From assembly GCA_947494145.1 (NCBI GenBank), contig CANLTZ010000002.1:248001-312000 (forward strand): 64,000 bases of DNA. Direction: 5' to 3'. The notes under the pieces were generated by a model. The model was not told where the DNA came from and did no database searches. It was given only the letters and a program-made list of their open reading frames with translations. The DNA comes from an uncultured Jannaschia sp. (lineage in GTDB: Bacteria > Pseudomonadota > Alphaproteobacteria > Rhodobacterales > Rhodobacteraceae). This document shows, in pieces, positions 16,853 to 26,541 of this stretch. Position numbers and translations under genes: made by a program. Position 1 is the stretch's first letter. Every line of letters begins with the position of its first letter.

Positions 16853-18919
16853 ATGACGATCACCGCTGCCGAACAATTGCTGATGGAGTTGATAAACCGC
16901 GCCCGGCTTGACCCGCTGGCGGAAGCGGCGCGCTTTGGGATCGACTTGAACGACGGGATACGGGCGGATCGGCAGATCGGGCCGGACGCAATGCAGGTCC
17001 TGGCCCATAACACAGCACTGCAGGACGCGTCCCAGGCGCATTCCGAATGGATGCTCGAAGTCGATCTGTTCCAGCATGAGGGGGTCAGCGGGTCTTCGGC
17101 CGGACAGCGGATGAATGCGGCGGGCTATTCCTTCGAAGGACGCTCGGGCTGGGGCGAGAACATTGCCTTCACCGGCTCCACAGGGTCCATCGACCTGAAT
17201 GCGGCCATGATCCAGCACTATGACGGCCTGTTCCTAAGCGCGGGCCACAGGGCCAACACACTTAATGAAAATTTCCAGGAGATCGGGATTGCCCAGGTCC
17301 AGGGCCTGTTCACGCATGAGGGCCGGGAATTCAACGCCTCCATGCTGACCGAAAACTTTGCCATGTCGGGCAGCCAGGCTTTCGTAACCGGCGTGGCCTA
17401 TTCCGATGTCGATGGCGATGCCTTCTACGGGATCGGTGAAGGGCTCGGTGGCTATTGGGTCGAAGCGGACGGGTCGCGCACAGTGACCGCCAGCGCAGGT
17501 GGCTATGCCGTCCAAGCAGAGCTGGCAGACGTGACCGTGTCCGTAGGATTTGGCGACGAAACCTATGCAACGCTGGTGCTGGACCTGTCGGGTGGCAACG
17601 GGAAGCTGGATCTGGTCATCGACGAAGATGGCGACCGCATCCTGCTTCTTTCGGCATCGGCGCGGTTGGAATCGGGGATTGGCGAAGCACGCTTGTTGGG
17701 GTCTGCCGATCTTGACCTGACGGGCAATCGCGACGCCAATGTCCTGATCGGCAATCACGGCGACAACCGCTTGGATGACGGCGGTGGATCAGGCCGGGAC
17801 ATCCTGCGCGGCGGGGAAGGCGATGACATCTACATCGTCCGCAGTGCCAATACACGCATCGACGAATGGACCGGCACGGGCTTCGACCAAGTGGCGGCTT
17901 CCGCCGATTTCGCGTTGTCCGGCGGCGACTCGATTGAGCTTCTGACAACCACGTCGTCACGCGGCACCCGCGATATCGACCTGCGCGGCAATGGGCAGAC
18001 CCAGACCATTCGCGGCAATGACGGCGACAATGTCCTTCATACCGGCGGTGGCACGTTGAACCGGTTGATCGGCGGCCAGGGCGACGACACGTTTCGGGTC
18101 TTTCACGGCACCGATGACGTGGTCGAGCGGGCAGGCGGCGGCCATGACCGCATTCTAAGCGCCGTGACCTACCGCTTGGAAGAAGGCGACTACGTAGAGA
18201 CCCTGGCCACCAATGGCGTGGCAGGACTGGCGGATATTAACCTCTACGGAAATGAGCTGGCGCAAACGATCCGCGGCAATGGCGGCGATAACGTCCTGTC
18301 GGATGGGGGCGGCGCGGGCGACTGGATGCGCGGCTATGGTGGCGATGACACATATTTCGTGGCCAGCAGCGACACGGAAATCGTCGAACGCGCCGGGGAA
18401 GGTGGTCGTGACCGGGTGGCCGCCGCCGTCGACTACCAGTTGGGTGAGGGCGTCGCGGTGGAGCATTTGACGACCAACACATCGCGCGGCGAGGCGGATA
18501 TCGCGCTGATCGGCAATGAGCTGCGTCAAACCCTGCGAGGCAATATGGGCGATAACTGGCTCGACAGCGGCGACGGGCGCGACACGTTGATCGGCGGGGA
18601 TGGCGCGGACAGCTTCGTCTTCACGACGGAACTGGGCACGTCATCCTTCGACACCATCCAGGACATGACCCTGGGCGAGGATCGCATCGTTCTCGACAAC
18701 GCGATCTTCCAAGGCCTGGCCGAAGGCACGTTGGACAGCGATGCCTTTGCGGCAAGCGAACGCGGACGTGCCTTGGATGCAGATGACCGTATTCTTTACA
18801 GCAGCGAAACGGGGTATCTCTACTACGACCGGGACGGCTCCGGGGAAGCCGGGCGCCAATATTTCGGTCGTGTGGATGCCGGGCTCGACCTGACGGCGGA
18901 TGACTTCCTGATCATCTGA
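16853..18919 (+). CDS. Secreted CAP-domain protein with RTX repeats
   Basis: 688 residues, no signal peptide. Residues about 5-170 form a CAP/SCP domain: LLMELINRARLDP, HNTALQDASQAHSEWM, GWGENIAF and HYDGLFLSAGHRANTLNENFQEIGI with the His/Glu residues usual for the family. After a linker, residues about 285-640 carry RTX-type repeats (GGEGDDIYIV, GGYGGDDTYFV, GGDGADSFVF) spaced by TTTS-GT-D-L-GN modules. A terminal block (DRILYSSETGYLYYDRDGSG) resembles the C-terminal end of type I secretion substrates. It is probably exported by a type I system and folds on binding calcium outside the cell. It is divergent from kpsE across a 248-base region. Confidence 0.85.
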   Translation: MTITAAEQLLMELINRARLDPLAEAARFGIDLNDGIRADRQIGPDAMQVLAHNTALQDASQAHSEWMLEVDLFQHEGVSGSSAGQRMNAAGYSFEGRSGWGENIAFTGSTGSIDLNAAMIQHYDGLFLSAGHRANTLNENFQEIGIAQVQGLFTHEGREFNASMLTENFAMSGSQAFVTGVAYSDVDGDAFYGIGEGLGGYWVEADGSRTVTASAGGYAVQAELADVTVSVGFGDETYATLVLDLSGGNGKLDLVIDEDGDRILLLSASARLESGIGEARLLGSADLDLTGNRDANVLIGNHGDNRLDDGGGSGRDILRGGEGDDIYIVRSANTRIDEWTGTGFDQVAASADFALSGGDSIELLTTTSSRGTRDIDLRGNGQTQTIRGNDGDNVLHTGGGTLNRLIGGQGDDTFRVFHGTDDVVERAGGGHDRILSAVTYRLEEGDYVETLATNGVAGLADINLYGNELAQTIRGNGGDNVLSDGGGAGDWMRGYGGDDTYFVASSDTEIVERAGEGGRDRVAAAVDYQLGEGVAVEHLTTNTSRGEADIALIGNELRQTLRGNMGDNWLDSGDGRDTLIGGDGADSFVFTTELGTSSFDTIQDMTLGEDRIVLDNAIFQGLAEGTLDSDAFAASERGRALDADDRILYSSETGYLYYDRDGSGEAGRQYFGRVDAGLDLTADDFLII

Positions 18920-19037
18920 TGGCCGATTGCCCGGGACGCCCGGGGCGGCTGCTATACATGGCGGCGGGGCTGCGATAGACCGTACAGCCAGCGGCGCATT
19001 GGGTGCCGCCGGGTATCGGGTCGGGTAGCTTCGCCGC

Positions 19038-21974
19038 ATGAGTACCACCGACGAGGGATCACAGCCGCAGGGGGCCAATGGCCTGGCCGCACGGTTGGAA
19101 GCCTGGGCGCGCGCGCCGTCGCGTAGACCGTTCTTTCGTGCGCTCCGCGATGGTTTGATCCGCCTACAACCCTCCCATCCCCGTGCCGTCCGCATCCAAC
19201 AGAGTGTCGCGCGCAGCATGGGGCTGGGCCGCATGGCGCAGCTTGCGGAACGCCGCATGCTGACGGGGCGCGCCGAGGCCGCGTTGCGCGAGGACGCGCT
19301 GACGGGCCTGCTGGTCGCGATGGCAGGGTTTGAGGCGATCATGGCGCCAGCCCCACTGGAAGCAGGCGCGCGGATTGCGGAATTGATGACCGACGGGGCT
19401 GGCCGCGCGCGGTTGCAGGATGCGGCCCAGGACGCCCGCGCGGCGCATCCCCAAAGCGCTTATCTGACCCATATCGTGACGCTGGCGCAGGCCTTGGCAG
19501 GGGACCACCGCGGCGCTGGGGCCGATCTGGCAGAGCGGCTGTCGCAGCCTTTCGATGCGCAAGACCCGCTTTCGGTCAGACGATTTGAGATCTTGCGGGA
19601 CTCCTGGCGGGTCGTGGACCAGGCAGCGCGCGAAAATATGGATTGGATCGGGGGCGTGTCGGACTATCGGCAGCTCATTCCCGCCGTCGCCGCGACGGAA
19701 GCGTCGGCCACCCCCGCGCTGCCGCTGCGCTTCAAGGAACACCTGCTTCAAGGGCGTTTGCGCGACGATTATCTTGCAGCCTGCGATGCCGATCTGGAGG
19801 CCGCACCCAACCGGTCGGCGCGGCTGCGCGTGCTGTTGGAAATGCTGCGCCCCAGCCTGCGCCCCATCGCGTCTTACACCCAGTCCTACGATTTCACGCG
19901 GGACCGGCTGTTGGAGCACGCGGCGGAGTGGACCGATCTGTTGACGCGCGAAGCCGCCGAGACGGAGATCGAGGATGATGTGACCGACATCCTAAGGCTG
20001 ACACAGTTATCGCGTAAGCTTGGGCTGACGGAGTGGGTGGAACGCTGCGTGGCCAGGCTTGAGGCGCTTTCGCAGCAGGCACGCTATCTGCCCGCCCTCT
20101 GGACTGCGCCCGCGGAAATTGCCCAGGGCGGGCCTGCCTGCGACGGGCGCGCCGCCGTTTTGATGGAACGGATCCTGGCGGCGCGCCGTCCCGATACCAG
20201 CCGCGATGTGCGCGGCTACTTCCATTGGGCCACCTTCGCGCAAGACGACGACCGGGCGCAGCGCATCTTCGCCGCCTTGCCCGACCGGCTGAAACGGCAG
20301 AACGGCGCGCTGTGGCACGCGCAACTTCTGCAGCGGGCGGGCAAGTTGGACGACGCCCTGGCGGTCCTGCGCGGCGTCCACGGCGACGTCATGGCCAACC
20401 CCGCCCGCATGAACGCCTTCACCAGCCGGTCGCTGGTCAAGCGGGTGGGGGAGTTGCGCTTCCTGATCCGCACCGCCGAGATCATGGCCGAGGTGCCGCA
20501 ACCGACCGCGCCCAAGGGCATCGTCCTGATTGCGCCACGCAACATGGACCATTTGCGCCGCTATCCCCTGCTGGCCTTGCGCGAGATGAAGCGGGCGGGC
20601 TGGGCGGTCATCCCCCTTGTGCGCGGCCTGCTGCCGTTTGAGCCCACGGGGCGGGCCGATATCGATATCCTCAACGGCGCGCTGACGCCGCAAGTGCGGG
20701 TGGCGCACCATGCACGGGACGCGCTGCCGCCTCTGGACGATTTCGACGCGCGGCCTGCCGATGGCGTGCTGCGCTGGGGCGATATGGACCTGTCCCACCC
20801 CTTGTGGGAGGACGCGTCGATCAACCGGCGGCGCCACAGCGTGGATTGGTCCTGCCCCACGCTTCAGGTGGCCTTGGGCAACCTGGCGTCATGGACGGAA
20901 GCCGTGGGACGCTGCCTGACCCAGGCGCGCGCGGCGCAGGCGCAGCACGGCCTGCCTGTGGCGGCCATGTCGCTCTTTGAGGCGCGGCTGCCCGATTGCC
21001 TGTTTCGCCATTTCTGCGAAAAGCACGGTGACCCGGATACGTTCTTTCACCTGCATGTGGCCAATGGCTACCAGAACTATTTCACCCAGTTTTCGACGAA
21101 CGTGTCCGAAGGCTGCGTGCTGCGGAATATGACGCGCCACCCCGAGGCGCGGTCCGCCAGCTTCCCACTGCCCAGTCATTTCGAGCGGTTCGTGGCGTCC
21201 CAAGCAGACGCACCATTGCCGAACCCACTGGCCGCGCCCAAGGCCGCCCAGGCCGACCCGGATGTGCTGGCGCGCATCGACGCCTGGCGCGCCAAGGGGG
21301 GCCGTGTGGCCTGCGCCTTCGGCAAGGTCGTTTGCGACAGCGCGGTGCCCTTCGATGGCGGCCCAGCCCATAGCGACCTGCGGGACTGGATCAATCACTG
21401 CATCGAGGCGGTGCAGGGGTCGGACACGCTCTTGCTGATCAAACCCCATCCCCATGAACTGAATGAGCGGATCGCAACCTTTCCGACCGAGTGTTTCGCC
21501 GATCTGATCGACATGCCGCTGGGCGACAATGCGGTGTTACTGGGCCATCGCGACTTGAACATCGAAGCCCTGCGAGGGCGGCTGGATCTGGGCGTAGTCT
21601 ATAACGGGACGACCTGCATTGAACTGGGTGCCATGGGCATTCCCTGTCTGCTGGCGGGGCATTTCGCCCCCATCGATTACCCGATCGGCCATGATGTCCC
21701 CCGCGACCGTGCCGATTTCGCGGCGGTTTTGCGCGGAGCGCGCGCGCCCCGCGTGGCGCCTGATCTGGAACGGCGCGCGGCGCTTTGGCTGCGCTACATG
21801 CGGCGGGAGGATTTCATTCTGCCATACCGCTTCCACACAAGACCGGTGACCAACACGGTGCTCTATCCACCTTGGTGGATCGAAGAAGATTTGAAGGATT
21901 TCGCGGAAGGCCGTTTTGACGGGCCCCGTCGCCTGGCTTTGCGGGCCATGGGCCATTTGGAAGAGCCAAGTTGA
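19038..21974 (+). CDS. Paralogue of the large capsule-type glycosyltransferase-like protein
   Basis: 978 residues from a clear ATG. It shares the whole layout and many blocks with the protein at 1959-5033. Shared blocks include the helical N-terminal half, the QPTAPKGIVLIAPRNMD segment, CDSAVPFDGGPAHSDLRDW, LLLIKPHPHELNERIA, YNGTTCIELGAMGIPC and VLYPPWW near the end. The C-terminal half (about 480-960) therefore resembles a GT-B capsule polymerase or transferase. It is followed by a 156-base region with a strong palindrome. Two divergent copies bracketing one capsule locus suggest two transferases with different donors or acceptors, but nothing in the sequence identifies the substrates. Confidence 0.7.
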   Translation: MSTTDEGSQPQGANGLAARLEAWARAPSRRPFFRALRDGLIRLQPSHPRAVRIQQSVARSMGLGRMAQLAERRMLTGRAEAALREDALTGLLVAMAGFEAIMAPAPLEAGARIAELMTDGAGRARLQDAAQDARAAHPQSAYLTHIVTLAQALAGDHRGAGADLAERLSQPFDAQDPLSVRRFEILRDSWRVVDQAARENMDWIGGVSDYRQLIPAVAATEASATPALPLRFKEHLLQGRLRDDYLAACDADLEAAPNRSARLRVLLEMLRPSLRPIASYTQSYDFTRDRLLEHAAEWTDLLTREAAETEIEDDVTDILRLTQLSRKLGLTEWVERCVARLEALSQQARYLPALWTAPAEIAQGGPACDGRAAVLMERILAARRPDTSRDVRGYFHWATFAQDDDRAQRIFAALPDRLKRQNGALWHAQLLQRAGKLDDALAVLRGVHGDVMANPARMNAFTSRSLVKRVGELRFLIRTAEIMAEVPQPTAPKGIVLIAPRNMDHLRRYPLLALREMKRAGWAVIPLVRGLLPFEPTGRADIDILNGALTPQVRVAHHARDALPPLDDFDARPADGVLRWGDMDLSHPLWEDASINRRRHSVDWSCPTLQVALGNLASWTEAVGRCLTQARAAQAQHGLPVAAMSLFEARLPDCLFRHFCEKHGDPDTFFHLHVANGYQNYFTQFSTNVSEGCVLRNMTRHPEARSASFPLPSHFERFVASQADAPLPNPLAAPKAAQADPDVLARIDAWRAKGGRVACAFGKVVCDSAVPFDGGPAHSDLRDWINHCIEAVQGSDTLLLIKPHPHELNERIATFPTECFADLIDMPLGDNAVLLGHRDLNIEALRGRLDLGVVYNGTTCIELGAMGIPCLLAGHFAPIDYPIGHDVPRDRADFAAVLRGARAPRVAPDLERRAALWLRYMRREDFILPYRFHTRPVTNTVLYPPWWIEEDLKDFAEGRFDGPRRLALRAMGHLEEPS

Positions 21975-22035
21975 GGCGCAAAGGCCTCCGATCCATCGAA
22001 GAAATGCAAAGGAATTGAGATAGTTCCTAAATAAA

Positions 22036-22072
22036 GGCCACAATGTGGCCCAAATTGGGCCACATTGTGGCC
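22036..22072. promoter_or_regulatory. 37-bp perfect palindrome upstream of the giant RTX gene
   Basis: Two copies of a 15-bp palindrome (GGCCACA-A-TGTGGCC and GGCCACA-T-TGTGGCC) lie back to back around CAAATTG. The whole is an 18-bp perfect inverted repeat with one central base. It ends 58 bases before the RTX start at 22131, where an operator would be expected. No T-run follows, so it is a poor intrinsic terminator for the gene before it. Confidence 0.6.
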
Positions 22073-22130
22073 ACAGCGGCATCAAAGACACACCCGGTCA
22101 CGGTTATGACACCACAAGACCTGGGTTTAT

Positions 22131-25100
22131 ATGTCATTTCTCACTTTCGTTTTCCATCGCCGCCTTCCCGCGGACGATGAGATGTCGCGCATCACCGATC
22201 TGGAGGTCATGACGCCCGTCGAAGGTGGCGACGCCGTGCTTTATTCGACCACGCGATATGACGGTGCCCTTGCCAGCTGGGATTTCGGCGGTCCCGGTAT
22301 TCGCCACGTCGATAGCGAAGGCTTCCAGCGCGACGTTGCCGCCGGTGCAACGGTCGGCATTGCCTTTGTTCGGCTCGATGACGGGCTTCGGCTGCTGACG
22401 GGCGGGGGGAATGGCGGCGATTTGATGCTGCACGGCTTGCGCGGCGACGGGCGCATCGATGGCCCCGATAGTCTGGGCATGCCCGACCAACTGCGCGGCG
22501 ACCTGATCGGGGCGGTCACGGTTGAATTGAATGACGGCACGCAGATGGTCTATGGCGGCATGGTCGGCGGCCGCGCCATCGCGCGGGTGCATTTCGACAC
22601 GGACGGCTCGATTATCGGCATCCGACGCAGTTGGGATTCCGACACCACATTCGCCGATGAGGTCGTGTCGCTGGCCACGGCGGACGTGGGCAGCGCCCGG
22701 TTTTTGTTCACGGTAGACCAGGCGGATAACGGCATTTCGTCCTATCAGATCAATACTGGCGGCGGCCTGACGGATGCCGACAGTATCAGCGTGGAAGACG
22801 GGCTTTGGATTGATGCGCCCACGGCGTTGGAAACCGTTCAGGTCCAAGGGCAGACCTTCCTCGTTCTGGCCTCGGCTGGCAGCAGTTCCCTTTCGGTGAT
22901 GGAAGTGTCCGTAACTGGCGAAATGCGGGTGACCGACCATGTCTTGGATGACCGCGACAGCCGGTTCGCGGGCGCGACGGCTTTGGAAACGGTGATCTAC
23001 CGCGACCAGGCCTACGTGATCGTGGGCGGCGCCGATGACGGCATCTCGATCTATCAGGTCCTGCCGGGCGGGCGCATGGTCGGCGTGGCCCATCTGGCCG
23101 ACACGCTTGAAGCGGGGCTGGCCAATGTCAGCGCCATCGCGGCCCACGTCAGCGATGACGGCGTCGATATCTTCGTCGCCAGCGCGGTTGAGCCGGGAAT
23201 TACGCGGCTTTTCTTCGACCCGGGCGCAGGGGGTGGCGGGACGCGCACAGGCAGCGCCGGCGACGATACCCTTGTGGGAAATTGGGGCAACGATATCCTG
23301 ATCGACGGCGCGGGCAGCGACACTTTGGAAGGACGCGGCGGGCGCGACCTGTTTGCCATGTCCGCTGACGGGGATGCCGACACGATTTCCGATTTCTCGC
23401 TGGGCCAGGACCGGATTGACCTGTCGAACTGGCGCTCGCTGCGCAATTTGGGCCAGCTCGACATGCAAGAGACAGCCACCGGGTTGCGCATCGAATTCGG
23501 GGACGAGGTGCTGATCGTGCACAGTGCCAATGGCCGCGGAATCGACCCTGCGACCCTGGTGCGCTCGGACCTGTTCAGTCTGACCCGCGTCTGGAACGAC
23601 GCCCCCACCGATCCGGGTGATCTGGTGGGAACGCCGGCCCAAGATAGCCTGGTCGGAACGGCCGCGGCAGAACGGATTTTTGGCCTGGAAAGCGACGATG
23701 TCCTGGATGGCGGCGGCGGGGCGGATGACCTGTTCGGCGGGGCAGGCGACGACACGCTAAGCGCCGATGACGGCGAAGACCGTTTGAACGGTGGCACGGG
23801 CGACGACCTTTTTTTGGTGTTCGACACTGATGCGCAGTTGATCGAGCGTGCGGGCGAAGGGCGGGACCGGGCCTCTGTCGCGGTGGATTTCGTGCTGGAT
23901 GAGGATCTGTATGTCGAAGTGCTCGCCACGACGTCGAGCAGCGGGACATCCGACCTGTCGCTGCGCGGCAACCGGTTGGAACAGACCATCATCGGCAATG
24001 CGGGCGACAACGTCCTGCATACCGGTGGCGGCGCGGCTGACCGCCTTGTGGGACTGGGTGGCGATGACCTCTACCGCGTCTTCAACACCGATGACCGGGT
24101 GGAGGAGGCAGAGGGCCAAGGTCAGGACACGGTCGCTTCTGCCGCGGACTTCCAACTGGATGCCGAGGCCGAGGTAGAGTTCTTGCAAACCAACGGCGTG
24201 ACGGGGACGGCCAATATCGACCTGACCGGCAATGCCTATGCCCAACGCATTCTGGGCAATGCCGGGCGCAACATCCTGTCGGACGGGGGCGGCGCCGGCG
24301 TCGATACCCTTTCCGGGTTCGAAGGGGATGACACCTACATCGTGCGCAATGCCCAGACCCGCATCGTGGAAGGGACGGGCGGGGGTAACGGCGACCGCGT
24401 GGCCGCCGGCGTCAGCTTTGAGCTGGATGCCGGCGACGATATCGAACTTCTGACCACCACATCTGCTGGCGGAACGGCGCATATCGACCTGACCGGCAAT
24501 GGCCGTGCCCAGCAGATCACCGGCAATCAGGGGGACAATCTCGTCCATGACGGTGGCGGGCGTGGCGTGGACACGTTGGTCGGTGGCGGGGGTGACGACC
24601 GCTACATCGTTAGCCAAAGCGATGCCGTCATCGTGGAGTTGGCTGGCCAGGGCACGGACCGCGTGGGCGTTCGGGTGGACTACACCTTGGCAGCCGACGT
24701 CCATGTTGAGTTGCTGACCACGACGTCGACCGAAGGCACGAACGACCTTGCCTTGCAGGGCAACGCATTCTCCCAGCGGATCGTGGGAAATGCGGGGGAC
24801 AATGTCCTCCATACCGGGGGCGGTGCGGCGGATACGCTGTCGGGGCTTGCCGGCAACGACCTATACCGCGTCTTCAACAGCGAAGACGCCGTGATCGAAG
24901 GCGTCGATCAGGGGCAGGATACAGTCAGTGCCGCAGTGAATTATCAACTTGCGGATGAGGCCCATATCGAGGTTCTGCAAACCAACGGGCGCAGCGGCAC
25001 CAGCGATCTTGAGCTGTTCGGCAACGCCTTCGCCCAGCGCATTCTGGGAAATGAAGGCGCGAATATCCTGGCCGATGGCGGTGGGGCCGGGGCGGATACC

Positions 25101-26480
25101 TTGGCCGGGTATGGCGGTGACGATGTCTATATCATCCGCAATGCAGGGTCCGAGATCGTCGAACGCGAAGGGGAGGGCGAAGACCGTGTCGCGGCCTCGC
25201 GCAGCTACGTTCTTCAGGCCGATGATCATATCGAGGTGATGACGACCACATCGGTTACCGGCACGGCCGCCATTGATCTGACCGGCAATAACTTGGCCCA
25301 GTATATTATTGGCAATGCCGGGGATAACCGGCTCAGCGATGGCGGCGGCGGGGCCGCCGACCGGCTGGCGGGCGGTGACGGCGATGACCGTTATGTCATC
25401 AGCAATTCTGCCGCTGTGGTCGAAGAATATGCGGGGCAAGGCGACGACCGCGTTCTGACCCGTGTGGATTACACCCTGGCCGGTGATGTTCATGTGGAGC
25501 ATTTGACCACGACATCGGGACGCGGCACGCAAGACATCGACTTGCGCGGCAACGGCTACACCCAGTCGATCACGGGCAATGACGGGGCCAACACGCTCCA
25601 TACCGGCGGGGGGGCTGCCGATGTGTTGATCGGGCGCGATGGCGACGACCTTTACCGCGTGTTCAACAGTGACGATCTGGTTGTGGAACAGGCCAATCAC
25701 GGGGAAGACACGGTGTCCTCTGCTGTCGATTACCATCTGGATGCAGATGCCCAGGTGGAAGTGCTTCAAACCAATGGCAGCACCGGCACCGACGCGATCC
25801 TGCTACGTGGCAACGGGTATTCCCAAACCATTCGCGGAAATGACGGGGACAATGTCCTTGCCGATGGCGGTGGTGCCGGGGCAGATCGGCTGCTGGGCCG
25901 GTTCGGGGACGATACCTATATCATCCACAACGCGGGTAGCGTCATCGTGGAGGAGGCGGGTGAAGGTACGGACCGCGTCGCAGCGGGCGTCAGCTTCGAA
26001 CTTGCCGCCAATGATGACATCGAAATCCTGACGACGACTTCTGCCGAGGGGACATTGGCCATCGAGCTGACGGGCAACGCGCTCGACCAGGAAATCAGCG
26101 GAAACGCCGGGGATAACCGGCTGAACGGGGGGGGCGGTGTCGATACCCTTTTTGGGGGTGATGGGGCGGATACGTTCGTCTTTGCGACTGCCCCTATTCG
26201 GGGCGACGCCGACCACATCCGGGATTTTGACGTGTCACAGGACCGGATCGAAATCCACGCGGAGGCCTATGAAGGGCTGCGTCCCGGTGAATTGCCTGCG
26301 GATGCCTTTCGGGTGGATGACACCGGGCGCGCGCGCGACGAAGATGACCGCATAATCTATGACCCGACCGACGGACGGCTCTATTTCGATGCCGATGGCG
26401 ATGGGGAGGTTGGTCGCATCTTGATTGCGCGGATGCAGCCCGACTTGGATTTGACTGGTGCATCGTTCTTGGTCGTCTGA
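22131..26480 (+). CDS. Giant RTX protein with a beta-propeller-like head
   Basis: 1449 residues, no signal peptide. The first 360 residues are beta-rich with repeating patterns such as GDLIGAVTVELNDGTQMVYGG and ATALETVIYRDQAYVIVGG, which looks like a beta-propeller (YVTN/lactonase-like). From about 375 on, RTX blocks alternate with TTTS/QTNG-GT-D-L-GN spacers, nine in all, arranged in a three-module super-repeat. The C-terminal end (DRIIYDPTDGRLYFDADGDG) matches the ends of the other RTX proteins here and is probably the secretion signal region. It is predicted to be an extracellular calcium-binding surface or matrix protein. No catalytic domain is recognisable. It converges with the protease gene at 26542. 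Confidence 0.8.
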   Translation: MSFLTFVFHRRLPADDEMSRITDLEVMTPVEGGDAVLYSTTRYDGALASWDFGGPGIRHVDSEGFQRDVAAGATVGIAFVRLDDGLRLLTGGGNGGDLMLHGLRGDGRIDGPDSLGMPDQLRGDLIGAVTVELNDGTQMVYGGMVGGRAIARVHFDTDGSIIGIRRSWDSDTTFADEVVSLATADVGSARFLFTVDQADNGISSYQINTGGGLTDADSISVEDGLWIDAPTALETVQVQGQTFLVLASAGSSSLSVMEVSVTGEMRVTDHVLDDRDSRFAGATALETVIYRDQAYVIVGGADDGISIYQVLPGGRMVGVAHLADTLEAGLANVSAIAAHVSDDGVDIFVASAVEPGITRLFFDPGAGGGGTRTGSAGDDTLVGNWGNDILIDGAGSDTLEGRGGRDLFAMSADGDADTISDFSLGQDRIDLSNWRSLRNLGQLDMQETATGLRIEFGDEVLIVHSANGRGIDPATLVRSDLFSLTRVWNDAPTDPGDLVGTPAQDSLVGTAAAERIFGLESDDVLDGGGGADDLFGGAGDDTLSADDGEDRLNGGTGDDLFLVFDTDAQLIERAGEGRDRASVAVDFVLDEDLYVEVLATTSSSGTSDLSLRGNRLEQTIIGNAGDNVLHTGGGAADRLVGLGGDDLYRVFNTDDRVEEAEGQGQDTVASAADFQLDAEAEVEFLQTNGVTGTANIDLTGNAYAQRILGNAGRNILSDGGGAGVDTLSGFEGDDTYIVRNAQTRIVEGTGGGNGDRVAAGVSFELDAGDDIELLTTTSAGGTAHIDLTGNGRAQQITGNQGDNLVHDGGGRGVDTLVGGGGDDRYIVSQSDAVIVELAGQGTDRVGVRVDYTLAADVHVELLTTTSTEGTNDLALQGNAFSQRIVGNAGDNVLHTGGGAADTLSGLAGNDLYRVFNSEDAVIEGVDQGQDTVSAAVNYQLADEAHIEVLQTNGRSGTSDLELFGNAFAQRILGNEGANILADGGGAGADTLAGYGGDDVYIIRNAGSEIVEREGEGEDRVAASRSYVLQADDHIEVMTTTSVTGTAAIDLTGNNLAQYIIGNAGDNRLSDGGGGAADRLAGGDGDDRYVISNSAAVVEEYAGQGDDRVLTRVDYTLAGDVHVEHLTTTSGRGTQDIDLRGNGYTQSITGNDGANTLHTGGGAADVLIGRDGDDLYRVFNSDDLVVEQANHGEDTVSSAVDYHLDADAQVEVLQTNGSTGTDAILLRGNGYSQTIRGNDGDNVLADGGGAGADRLLGRFGDDTYIIHNAGSVIVEEAGEGTDRVAAGVSFELAANDDIEILTTTSAEGTLAIELTGNALDQEISGNAGDNRLNGGGGVDTLFGGDGADTFVFATAPIRGDADHIRDFDVSQDRIEIHAEAYEGLRPGELPADAFRVDDTGRARDEDDRIIYDPTDGRLYFDADGDGEVGRILIARMQPDLDLTGASFLVV
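24015..26115 (+). repeat. Three-module super-repeat inside the giant RTX gene
   Basis: Units with DLYRVFN...QTNG (type A), GDDTYIVRN...SFEL...TTTS (type B) and DRYIVS...VDYTL...TTTS (type C) follow in the order A-B-C-A-B-C-A-B. The A units begin near 24015, 24808 and 25597, a period of about 790 bases or 264 residues. Identity is at protein level; codons have drifted. Confidence 0.7.
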
Positions 26481-26494
26481 GGGCACACAACGAA

Positions 26495-26518
26495 AAGGGG
26501 CCGCTGAAACGGCCCCTT
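26495..26518. terminator. Bidirectional terminator between convergent RTX genes
   Basis: A 9-bp stem AAGGGGCCG / CGGCCCCTT with a 6-base loop stands between the stop of the giant RTX gene and the stop of the opposing protease gene. A-rich and T-rich ends suit termination in both directions. Confidence 0.75.
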
Positions 26519-26541
26519 CCCGGTCTTTTGCCCTCGATATG

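Noticed and set aside
22134-23642. 502-residue minus-strand frame opposite the giant RTX gene
   Set aside because: It mirrors the codon pattern of the RTX protein head and has no known domain or start signal.
24015-26115. Regular DNA repeats as a possible CRISPR array
   Set aside because: The unit is about 260-790 bases, protein-coding and diverged at DNA level; no short identical repeats with unique spacers.
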